From Limisphaerales bacterium (GTDB taxonomy: Bacteria; Verrucomicrobiota; Verrucomicrobiia; Limisphaerales; UBA11358), in assembly GCA_003133815.1 (NCBI GenBank), contig PKZR01000125.1:1-23033 (forward strand): a stretch of 23,033 nucleotides of DNA, read 5' to 3'. The notes beneath the pieces were generated by a model. That model had not been told where the DNA came from and searched no databases. It was given only the letters and a program-made list of their open reading frames with translations. The stretch's first letter is position 1. Every line of letters starts with the position of its first letter. Below are positions 16,843 to 23,033 of this stretch, piece after piece. The position numbers and the translations under genes were made by a program.

Positions 16843-16871
16843 ATAATTCAAACAAGTGTTTGACAAGTCAA
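16843..16871 (-). promoter_or_regulatory. Possible promoter of the regulator-tolC operon
   Basis: On the minus strand TTGACT (16871-16866) and AATTAT (16848-16843) are 17 bases apart, and the palindrome fills the spacer. This would let one operator control both directions and make the regulator autoregulated. The -10 box matches four of six consensus bases. Confidence 0.4.
16848..16863. promoter_or_regulatory. Palindromic operator between the divergent efflux operons
   Basis: TCAAACAAGTGTTTGA has perfect 7-bp arms around an AG centre, typical in size for a TetR-family dimer site. A related half-site (TTCAAACAC) lies just to the left (16834-16842). Its position between regulator and pump genes makes it the probable binding site of the CecR-like protein. 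Confidence 0.7.
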
Positions 16872-16888
16872 TAAAAATCTTGTTCAGT
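16860..16888 (+). promoter_or_regulatory. Promoter of the HlyD-ABC efflux operon
   Basis: A perfect TTGACA (16860-16865) overlaps the right arm of the palindrome; TTCAGT (16883-16888), 17 bases on, is a weak -10. The ATG of the HlyD gene follows 22 bases later. A regulator bound to the palindrome would cover the -35 box. Confidence 0.5.
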
Positions 16889-16909
16889 GTCGTAGAACGA
16901 ACAACGCCA

Positions 16910-17770
16910 ATGAAAACAAGCCGGAGAATAGTTATCATCATTTTGGTTCTCGCAGCCGTCGCCGGCGGGATTTACTACGCGATGACGCGCACGCCGGCGG
17001 AAATCGTTCTGACCGGAATCGTCACGACGGACGAAGTCATTGTCAGCCCGGAAATTCAGGGCCGCTTGCAGCAGCTTTTGGTCAAGCAGGGCGACACCGT
17101 TACGAATGGCGAATTGCTTGCATTGATCCAACCGGAAACGCAGCAGGCCGACGTGTCGTTTTACACGAGCAGCGAGCAGCAGGCCGCCGCCGACCTCGCG
17201 CAGGCACAGGCCGATTCGGAAAATGCGCGGCTGAACTTCGAACGCATCGCGGGCCTATACACGAACAAGGTCGAGTCCGTCCAAACCTTCGACCAGTCGC
17301 GGACGACTTACGAATCCGCCAAGGCGCGCGTTGATTCCGCCAAAAAGCAGGTTCAATCCATCGCCGCGCAAAAGCAGAAGGCGGAGGTTTATCTGAATTA
17401 CACGAAAATATTCGCGCCGACCAATGGTATCGTGGACACGCGCGCCGCGTTGCAGGGCGAAGTTGTCAATCCCGGTCAGGCCATCGTCACGCTCATCAAT
17501 CAGGACGACCTTTGGGTTCGTGCCGACGTCGAAGAAACTTACATTGAAAAAATTCCTCTCGGCAAAAAATTGCAGGTAAAATTGCCGTCGGGCGCGCTGC
17601 GCGAAGGCGTTGTTTTTTATCGCAGTGTTGATGCCGATTATGCGACGCAGCGCGACGTGAGCCGCACCAAGCGCGACATCAAGACGTTCGAAATCCGCCT
17701 GCGCTGCGACAATTCCGACCGCAGCCTCGCCGTCGGGATGACCGCCTACGTCGCGATGCCGCTGAAATGA
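16910..17770 (+). CDS. HlyD-family periplasmic adaptor (YbhG-like)
   Basis: A membrane-fusion protein of 286 residues that would link the inner-membrane ABC pump to a TolC channel. One N-terminal helix (about 6-24, RIVIIILVLAAVAGGIYYA) anchors it. The lipoyl half-motif VSPEIQGRLQQLLVKQGDTV (45-64) follows, then an alpha-helical hairpin (about 75-165; LAQAQADSENARLNFERIAGLY and long Ala/Gln/Lys-rich coils). The second lipoyl half is APTNGIVDTRAALQGEVVNPG (169-189) and a beta-barrel region is LWVRADVEETYIEKIPLGK. The frame is open upstream to a GTG at 16856, but that start would lie in the operator and -35 box, so the ATG at 16910 is chosen. Its stop overlaps the ABC ATPase start by four bases (ATGA). 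Confidence 0.92.
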   Translation: MKTSRRIVIIILVLAAVAGGIYYAMTRTPAEIVLTGIVTTDEVIVSPEIQGRLQQLLVKQGDTVTNGELLALIQPETQQADVSFYTSSEQQAAADLAQAQADSENARLNFERIAGLYTNKVESVQTFDQSRTTYESAKARVDSAKKQVQSIAAQKQKAEVYLNYTKIFAPTNGIVDTRAALQGEVVNPGQAIVTLINQDDLWVRADVEETYIEKIPLGKKLQVKLPSGALREGVVFYRSVDADYATQRDVSRTKRDIKTFEIRLRCDNSDRSLAVGMTAYVAMPLK

Positions 17771-18759
17771 AATTTGCCGTTGAAGTTGAAAATCTAACGA
17801 AGCGCTTCGGTGAATTTGTCGCCGTGGATTCGCTGAATTTCAACGTCGAGCACGGCGAGATTTTCGGGCTGCTCGGCCCGAACGGCGCGGGCAAATCCAC
17901 TCTCATCCGCATGTTGACCACGCTCGTGCCGCCGACTTCCGGCACGGCGCGCGTGAACGGTTTTGACATCGTCCGCGAGGCCAACGACGTGCGCCAGTCC
18001 ATCGGCGTCATTCCGCAGGCGATGACGAGCGACCTCGAATTGAGCGCGAACGAAAACCTGACGATTTTTGCAAAGCTTTACGGCATCCCGCGCGAGAAGC
18101 GGAAAAAAGTCATCCCGCAACTGCTTGAGGAAGTGAACCTGACGCAATGGGCGGACAAGCCGGTGAAGATGTTTTCCGGCGGAATGCGTCGGCGCATGGA
18201 AATCGCGCGCGGCCTCGTGCACGAGCCGAAGATTTTTTTCCTCGACGAGCCGACGACCGGCCTCGACCCGGTTTCACGCGTGTCCGTCTGGGAAATGCTC
18301 GCCCGCCTCAAGCGCGAGCGCGACCTGACGATCCTCGTCACGACGCATTACATGGACGAGGCGGACAAACTGTGCGACCGCATCGCCATCATTGACGGCG
18401 GGAAAATGGCCGCGCTGGATTCGCCGCTGAAATTGAAGGCCTCAATTCCTGGCAAAAACATCATTGAAGCCAGCTTCTCGACCGTTCCGCCGAACTGGCT
18501 GGAGACGATGCAAAAGCTGCCCGAGGCGGCGGAAGTGAAGGCCGATGGCAACATTTTCCGCATCTCCACGAACAACGGCCCGCGCACGACGGTTGAACTG
18601 CTGGAAGCCGCGCGCGCCGCGAACGTCACCGTCGCCTCGCTGTCCGTCCAGAGCACGACGCTCGACGACGTTTTTGTCCATTACACCGGGCACCAGTTGC
18701 GCGACAATCTACAGGCGCCGTCCGCAGCCGACAGTCCGTTCATCATGCACCGAAGTTGA
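17767..18759 (+). CDS. ABC transporter ATP-binding protein (YbhF/DrrA-like)
   Basis: The ATPase subunit of an ABC-2-type exporter, 330 residues. Visible are Walker A GPNGAGKS (37-44), the Q-loop in VIPQ (Q84), the signature FSGGMRRRM (136-144), Walker B FFLDEP (157-162), the D-loop GLDP and the switch histidine in VTTHYMDEAD (H194). A C-terminal extension of about 100 residues after the nucleotide domain (TTLDDVFVHYTGHQLRD) is typical of drug/antibiotic and YbhF-type exporters. Unlike E. coli YbhF, which carries two tandem nucleotide domains, this one has a single domain and would have to dimerise. It is translationally coupled to the adaptor gene and one base from the permease start. Confidence 0.95.
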   Translation: MKFAVEVENLTKRFGEFVAVDSLNFNVEHGEIFGLLGPNGAGKSTLIRMLTTLVPPTSGTARVNGFDIVREANDVRQSIGVIPQAMTSDLELSANENLTIFAKLYGIPREKRKKVIPQLLEEVNLTQWADKPVKMFSGGMRRRMEIARGLVHEPKIFFLDEPTTGLDPVSRVSVWEMLARLKRERDLTILVTTHYMDEADKLCDRIAIIDGGKMAALDSPLKLKASIPGKNIIEASFSTVPPNWLETMQKLPEAAEVKADGNIFRISTNNGPRTTVELLEAARAANVTVASLSVQSTTLDDVFVHYTGHQLRDNLQAPSAADSPFIMHRS

Positions 18760-18760
18760 T

Positions 18761-19873
18761 ATGCACCGCGTCTGGGCCATCATCGAACGCGACCTGCGCC
18801 GTTTCCGGCGCAGTCCGGCGCTCATGCTCATGTCCATGTTCATGCCGCTCGTGCAGCTCGTCGTGCTCGGCTATGCGTTCGGCGGGAAGATACAAAACCT
18901 CAAGGTCGGCGTCGTGGACGAGGACCACGGCGTTCCGGCGATCAAACTGCACGAGATGTTCCAGGCCGTCGCCGCCAATGCCAAAACCTTCACGCCGTTT
19001 TATTACAGCGACAAGGCGGTTGCGGAACACGACCTGCGGAACGGGAAAATCAACGGGCTTCTCGACATCCCGCCGGAATTTTCCCGCAAGGTTCTCGCCG
19101 GCGCGAACCCGCGCATCGCGCTCGTCGAGGACAACACCGACCAGTTTTCATCCTCGGCACTGGAAGGCGCGTTGACCGGGATGATGCCGGCCTACAATTC
19201 ACCGCAGGTCCAGCCGCGCGTGACGGCGGGCGCCACGCTGGCCGTCGTCGAGGTGTATCCGTATGTGCCCTACATCCAGTTTCTGCTGCCCGGCGTCATC
19301 GTGCTGGCAATCTTCATTTCCGCGATGATCGGCGGCGGCATCATTTTCATAGACGACAAGGCGCGCGGCCTGCACGAAGGCTATCTCGTCACGCCCATCC
19401 GCAAGTTTGAACTGATCCTCGGCTTCACGCTCGCGGGCGCGCTCAAGGCGATCATCGCGGGCGTGGTTTTGATCTCGCTCGGCTCGGTCATCGCGGGGAT
19501 TCCCGACCCATTGAACCCGCTGCGGATGATGAAGATGTTCATCGTCGTCGTGGCCACGGCGCTGGCGCTCATCAGCATGATGTTTCTGATCATGGTGCGC
19601 GTGAGCGACCCGCTTGTGCCGCGCGCGATCTTCGGGGTGCTGAACACGGTGCTGTATTTCCCCAGCGGCGCGGTGTATCCGACCGGCTCGTTTCCGGCGT
19701 GGATGAAGGCCATCGCCATCGTTGACCCGTTCACCTACTCGGTGCATGCGTTCAAGCAGCTTGTTCTGAAGAACACGGACCTGATGGCCGTGAGCGGCGA
19801 TCTGCTGTTCCTGTTTGTCTTCACCGCCATTGCGATGACGCTGGCGACGGTTCTGTTCCGTCGGACGTTGTGA
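18761..19873 (+). CDS. ABC-2 type transporter permease (YbhS/YbhR-like)
   Basis: The membrane subunit of the exporter, 370 residues. The open frame runs back into the ATPase gene, but the ATG at 18761, one base after the ATPase stop, gives the conserved start MHRVWAIIERDLRRFRRSPA. A first helix (about 20-40, LMLMSMFMPLVQLVVLGYAFGG) precedes a large extracytoplasmic domain (to about 165) of the YhgE/ABC2_membrane_3 type. About five further helices follow: IQFLLPGVIVLAIFISAMIGG, then the KAIIAGVVLISLG region, a Val/Ala-rich pair, and a final FVFTAIAMTLATVLF. E. coli has two permease genes (ybhS, ybhR); only one is present, implying a homodimer or a second copy elsewhere. Confidence 0.93.
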   Translation: MHRVWAIIERDLRRFRRSPALMLMSMFMPLVQLVVLGYAFGGKIQNLKVGVVDEDHGVPAIKLHEMFQAVAANAKTFTPFYYSDKAVAEHDLRNGKINGLLDIPPEFSRKVLAGANPRIALVEDNTDQFSSSALEGALTGMMPAYNSPQVQPRVTAGATLAVVEVYPYVPYIQFLLPGVIVLAIFISAMIGGGIIFIDDKARGLHEGYLVTPIRKFELILGFTLAGALKAIIAGVVLISLGSVIAGIPDPLNPLRMMKMFIVVVATALALISMMFLIMVRVSDPLVPRAIFGVLNTVLYFPSGAVYPTGSFPAWMKAIAIVDPFTYSVHAFKQLVLKNTDLMAVSGDLLFLFVFTAIAMTLATVLFRRTL

Positions 19874-19879
19874 TTCCGA

Positions 19880-19928
19880 CGGTAAACGTTACCGGCAGAC
19901 TTTGGATTAATACTGTCGCATCCGACAG
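19880..19928. terminator. Two tandem short hairpins after the ABC permease gene
   Basis: CGGTAA-ACG-TTACCG (19880-19894) and CTGTCG-CATC-CGACAG (19913-19928) both have perfect 6-bp arms and lie between the permease stop and the ligase gene. Neither is followed by a T-run, so they are not standard intrinsic terminators; they may stabilise the upstream mRNA end or block readthrough. Confidence 0.35.
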
Positions 19929-19990
19929 AAATGAGGAAGATTCCCGCCCGCAAATTGCCTTTTCAAACTGTTGGAGCCATACTGCCGCGA

Positions 19991-21391
19991 ATGAAGTCGG
20001 GAAAACAAACCAGTGCGATTGAATTCTATGCGCTTGCATTCGGTTTTTTTCTCGGCCTTGCAATCCTGAAATTCGGCAACCCGGTCATTCTCGACAGCAA
20101 AATCACCCCGCCAAATTCACTTTCTGAATTTTGGAACTACGCATGGCCGACGCATTGGGCCAGTTGGATTTTAGTTCCACTTGCAATAGCAGGCGCAATT
20201 CTGGCCGTTATGGAAAAATCCAGATGGCCCCGAAAAAAATGGCTCTGGCTGCTGCCATTGCTGTGGTTTGGCTGGCAGCTTTTTTCAGCGGTTGAAACAG
20301 CCTATCCAAATTTGGCGGCAATGACGCTCTCGCAGTTTTTCGGATGCGTCGTCTGTTATTTTCTCGGCGCGTTTCTTTTTGGAAACAAACGCGCCCTCTA
20401 CTTTTTGCTGGTTGGAATTCTCGCCGCGTTCACGTTCTGCCTCGTCCGCGCCGTTGACCAGAAGGTTTTTGAATATCCGCAGAGCCACCAGATGCTCCTC
20501 GAAGGCGAGCGCTCAGGCTGGACAAATGTCCCGCCGGAAATGCTCTTCCAGATGAAGCAGGAGGGCGTGGTCATCACAACCAATGGCGTGGACATGGCAA
20601 ATCCCATAATCCTCGACAAATTCAAAAAGGGCCGGGTCAGCGGCACGCTCGTCTATCCCAATGCGCTTGCCGGTGCAATTTTGCTGCTGTTTCCGGTTTC
20701 GCTCGCGCTTGCCTTCGGCGCCACGAAAAAGTTGAAGCCGCCAATTCGTTCGGCCGCGATTGCCCTGACGCTTTTTTTGGGCGGCGCGGGATTCTTCTGG
20801 ACTGGATCAAAACTCGGCTGGCTTATCGCGATTGCAACCGGTGGTTTGTTCTTGTTTCGTCTGAACTGGTCATCGCGGTTGAAATTTGCCGTGCTGGGCT
20901 TGATTGTCTTTGTCGGCCTCGGAGTTTTTGCGGTTCGTTTTCAAAATTATTTCGCCGCCGGCGCCACCAGCGTCGGCGCACGGTTTGATTACTGGCGCGC
21001 GGCGGTTCAAACCACGGCGGACAATCCTTTGCTCGGCACAGGACCGGGAACTTTTCAAAAACCTTACTCAAAACTCAAATCGCCGGATGCGGAAATGGCG
21101 CGGCTGGCGCACAATGATTATCTCGAACAATTCTCGGATTCAGGGATTCCCGGGGGAATTTTTTATGCCGCATGGATTTTTCTGGCGCTTGCAGGCATTG
21201 CCCGGCGCGTCTGGAAATCCGGAAATCAAACCGCTTTTGCCGTTTTTGCCGGGCTGCTCGGCTGGTTTGTCCAGGGAATCGGCGAATTCAGCCTTTTCAT
21301 TCCGGCATTGGCATGGACGGCATTTGCTTTGCTCGGTTGCCTGCTCGCCCTGACTGCAAATCAGTTCGACAAAAAATCGCCGGACATATAA
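19991..21391 (+). CDS. O-antigen ligase/polymerase family membrane protein (WaaL/Wzy-like)
   Basis: A multi-pass inner-membrane protein of 466 residues with about 11-12 hydrophobic segments. The large periplasmic loop carries the Wzy_C (PF04932) signature: ARFDYWRAAV (R331), NPLLGTGPGTFQ (345-356) and AHNDYLEQFSDSGIPGG (373-389, with H374). Members polymerise or transfer undecaprenyl-linked glycans on the periplasmic face; sequence does not tell ligase from polymerase. The frame is open from an ATG at 19931, but that start sits directly after a hairpin and adds 20 residues without homology signs, so 19991 is preferred with modest certainty. A middle loop (about 155-215) is unusually long. It could act on the polymer of the export cluster at 8508-13117, about 7 kb away, or on another glycan. 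Confidence 0.85.
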   Translation: MKSGKQTSAIEFYALAFGFFLGLAILKFGNPVILDSKITPPNSLSEFWNYAWPTHWASWILVPLAIAGAILAVMEKSRWPRKKWLWLLPLLWFGWQLFSAVETAYPNLAAMTLSQFFGCVVCYFLGAFLFGNKRALYFLLVGILAAFTFCLVRAVDQKVFEYPQSHQMLLEGERSGWTNVPPEMLFQMKQEGVVITTNGVDMANPIILDKFKKGRVSGTLVYPNALAGAILLLFPVSLALAFGATKKLKPPIRSAAIALTLFLGGAGFFWTGSKLGWLIAIATGGLFLFRLNWSSRLKFAVLGLIVFVGLGVFAVRFQNYFAAGATSVGARFDYWRAAVQTTADNPLLGTGPGTFQKPYSKLKSPDAEMARLAHNDYLEQFSDSGIPGGIFYAAWIFLALAGIARRVWKSGNQTAFAVFAGLLGWFVQGIGEFSLFIPALAWTAFALLGCLLALTANQFDKKSPDI

Positions 21392-21402
21392 AATATGGCG
21401 CG

Positions 21403-21843
21403 ATGAAAGTCCTTTTCCTTAACGGCCCGAACTTGAATTTGCTGGGGCAGCGGGAGCCCGAAGTTTATGGCCGCGCGACATTAGCTGACATCGAGGCAAA
21501 AGTCCGAGAGCGTGCCAGTGAATTAAAGGTGGAAATTGGTTTCAGGCAGTCCAATCAGGAGGGCGAACTGGTCGGCTGGATTCAGGAAGCGAAGGGAAAA
21601 TTCGACGTGATTGTCATCAACGCCGCCGCCTACACACATACGAGTATCGCGCTTCGCGATGCGATTGCCGCCGTGGGCGTGCCGACCATTGAGATTCATT
21701 TGTCAAACGTCCATGCACGGGAAGAGTTCAGGCATAAATCGCTCATTGCACCTGTTTGTTGCGGACAAATCTGCGGCTTTGGCCAAAAATCCTACATTTT
21801 GGCATTGGAAGCATCAGTTGACGTTAAAGATAGAGTTAAATGA
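21403..21843 (+). CDS. aroQ: Type II 3-dehydroquinate dehydratase
   Basis: AroQ removes water from 3-dehydroquinate in the shikimate pathway to aromatic amino acids. The protein has 146 residues, the normal type II size. Key parts are LNGPNLNLLGQREPEVYG with the catalytic Tyr (Y22), the substrate-binding FRQSNQEGELV (R48), INAAAYTHTSIALRDAI (72-88), and IEIHLSNVHAREEFR with the catalytic His (H104). The start is 12 bases after the ligase stop, so the two may be cotranscribed. After its stop comes a 193-base AT-rich gap before accB. Confidence 0.97.
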   Translation: MKVLFLNGPNLNLLGQREPEVYGRATLADIEAKVRERASELKVEIGFRQSNQEGELVGWIQEAKGKFDVIVINAAAYTHTSIALRDAIAAVGVPTIEIHLSNVHAREEFRHKSLIAPVCCGQICGFGQKSYILALEASVDVKDRVK

Positions 21844-21901
21844 CCTTTTATTGGCAATAATTTGACTATAATTTGATTTAATAACTTTTTTGCTTTGCGA
21901 C

Positions 21902-21930
21902 TTGACCTTGTAACCCAAACCAAATAAATT
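21902..21930 (+). promoter_or_regulatory. Candidate promoter of accBC
   Basis: TTGACC (21902-21907) and TAAATT (21925-21930) are 17 bases apart in the AT-rich 193-base gap before accB, leaving a leader of about 100 bases. A TATAAT at 21867-21872 has no good partner box. No riboswitch or structured leader was recognised. Confidence 0.4.
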
Positions 21931-22036
21931 TATTTCAACTTAATTGTCATTGAAGCAGAGTTTGATTTTGACTCTGTTTATTTGATGAAGAGCCGCTAAA
22001 TTCTAAAATTTGAAACTACTTTAACGAAAACGCATC

Positions 22037-22504
22037 GTGGAACTAAAAGATATCAAGGCCATCATTGATTTGATGAAGAAAAACTCCATCACGGAGTTTG
22101 AATTGGAGCAGCAGGATTCCAAAATCCGGCTGAAACGCGGGCTGAACGGCGGCGCTTCGACCGTTCAACAGGACGATTCGATTTCCGCTGGTCCAGTTCC
22201 GCTGACTGCACCGCTTTCCGCTCCGGCTGTCCAACCGGCGGCCCCCCAACCAGCTGCAACAGGAGAGATTGAAATCAAGTCGCCGATGATCGGCACTTTT
22301 TATCGCGCTCCATCCCCGGAATCGGCGAACTATGCCGATGTCGGGACCGAGGTGAACCCGGAATCAGTGGTTGCCATCATTGAAGCGATGAAAGTGATGA
22401 ACGAAATCAAGTCCGAGGTCAAAGGCGTCATCACGCAGGTCTTGATTGAGAACGGCAAACCGGTGGAATTTGGCCAGCCTTTGTTCAAAGTCCGTCCATC
22501 CTGA
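22037..22504 (+). CDS. accB: Biotin carboxyl carrier protein of acetyl-CoA carboxylase
   Basis: AccB carries the biotin that shuttles carboxyl groups between biotin carboxylase and carboxyltransferase in the first committed step of fatty-acid synthesis. It is 155 residues long with a GTG start (MELKDIKAIIDLMKKN). A short N-terminal helical region is followed by an Ala/Pro-rich flexible linker (about 45-76) and the biotinyl domain. The biotinylated lysine is K119 in EAMKVMNEIKSE. The thumb region, IGTFYRAPSPES (85-96), typical of acetyl-CoA carboxylase carriers, is present. No ribosome binding site is evident. It lies 35 bases before accC. Confidence 0.96.
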   Translation: MELKDIKAIIDLMKKNSITEFELEQQDSKIRLKRGLNGGASTVQQDDSISAGPVPLTAPLSAPAVQPAAPQPAATGEIEIKSPMIGTFYRAPSPESANYADVGTEVNPESVVAIIEAMKVMNEIKSEVKGVITQVLIENGKPVEFGQPLFKVRPS

Positions 22505-22539
22505 ACTGCGGTTGGTTCTGTTCGTTTTCCAAAAAGCCC

Positions 22540-23033
22540 ATGTTTGAAAAAATTTTGGTTGCCAATCGCGGCGAAATCGCCGTCCGCATCATCCGCGCGT
22601 GCAAGGAGCTGAACGTCCGCACGGTGGCGGTTTATTCCGAGGTGGACTCGAACTCCATGCACGTCCAGCTGGCGGACGAGGCCATTTGCATCGGTCCGGC
22701 TCCAGCGTCGGAAAGCTACTTGCGGATTGACCGCATCATCAGTGCCGCGGAAATCACGGACGTGGACGCAATCCATCCGGGTTACGGTTTTCTTTCCGAG
22801 AACGCCCACTTCGCCGAGGTCTGCGAAAGCTGCAACATCCGCTTCATCGGCCCGAGTCCGCGCGCGATGAGTTCGCTGGAGGACAAGGCGGTCAGCCGCG
22901 CGCTTGCAAAAAAGGCCGGCGTGGACATTCCGCCCGGCTCCGACGGCGTCGTTGAAAATGAAAAGGACGCGCGCGAAATCGCCAAGCGCATCGGTTACCC
23001 GGTGATGATCAAGGCCGTCGCGGGCGGCGGCGG
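22540..23033 (+). CDS. accC: Biotin carboxylase subunit of acetyl-CoA carboxylase (partial)
   Basis: AccC carboxylates the biotin on AccB using ATP and bicarbonate. Only the first 164 codons are in the window. They give the N-terminal biotin carboxylase domain (FEKILVANRGEIAVRIIRACKE, VDAIHPGYGFLSEN, IRFIGPSPRAM) and run into the ATP-grasp domain, stopping inside the glycine-rich ATP loop (MIKAVAGGGG). Nothing looks degraded in the visible part. It follows accB in the conserved accBC order. Confidence 0.97.
   Translation, partial: MFEKILVANRGEIAVRIIRACKELNVRTVAVYSEVDSNSMHVQLADEAICIGPAPASESYLRIDRIISAAEITDVDAIHPGYGFLSENAHFAEVCESCNIRFIGPSPRAMSSLEDKAVSRALAKKAGVDIPPGSDGVVENEKDAREIAKRIGYPVMIKAVAGGG

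Noticed and set aside
16856..16909. GTG start extending the HlyD protein
   Set aside because: The start would fall within the operator and -35 box. The added residues precede a normal membrane anchor.
18545..18760. N-terminal extension of the ABC permease inside the ATPase gene
   Set aside because: This frame is merely open through the ATPase coding region. The conserved permease start is at 18761, one base after the ATPase stop.
21844..22036. Riboswitch or small RNA in the leader of accB
   Set aside because: The gap is AT-rich without paired helices or a conserved core that I can recognise; only promoter-like hexamers were kept.

Overview
The window looks like chromosomal DNA from a Verrucomicrobiota bacterium, probably of the Pedosphaera/Limisphaerales type. 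This is inferred, not proven. The clues are moderately GC-rich Gram-negative gene content (outer-membrane barrel, Wza/Wzc, TolC), a secreted protein ending in a short 'FFRL' tail, few recognisable Shine-Dalgarno sites, and period-7 tandem repeats inside and between genes. Every gene but one can be placed in a known family; most of the window is housekeeping plus envelope functions.

Left part (1-6496). A tightly packed minus-strand operon reads queE, a class III aminotransferase, ksgA, an AT-rich gene of unknown function, then a Nudix hydrolase cut by the window edge. Two of its junctions are ATGA stop/start overlaps. Divergent from it lies a secreted subtilisin-like (S8) protein whose frame is broken near 5090-5100, so its two halves are listed separately. 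It converges on thiD, and the two stop codons share bases. Heptamer repeats are written into the reading frames of queE and the aminotransferase (twice), probably thiD, and the thiD-polX gap.

Middle part (6561-13117). A complete PolX-type DNA polymerase with a PHP domain is followed by a polysaccharide-export cluster: an outer-membrane beta-barrel, a Wzc-like tyrosine autokinase/co-polymerase, a short Wza-like lipoprotein and a tail-anchored FHA-domain protein. No glycosyltransferase is present here. A Wzy/WaaL-like ligase-polymerase lies further right (19991-21391) and may or may not serve the same polymer.

Right part (13175-19873). On the minus strand are a CecR-like TetR regulator, a TolC-family outer-membrane channel and purH. 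Divergent from them are an HlyD adaptor, an ABC ATPase and one ABC-2 permease. Together they could form a tripartite exporter like the E. coli CecR/YbhGFSR system, but with its outer-membrane channel in the repressor's operon. A perfect 16-bp palindrome sits between the two operons and overlaps candidate promoters in both directions.

End (21403-23033). aroQ, then accB and the start of accC (fatty-acid synthesis), behind an AT-rich leader.

No tRNA, rRNA, CRISPR array, transposase or integrase was seen. No gap between genes exceeds about 200 bases. I found no clearly new multi-gene system. The best leads are the protein-coding heptamer repeats, the FHA protein with an altered phosphopeptide-binding motif beside a tyrosine kinase, the broken S8 protein, and the split efflux divergon.
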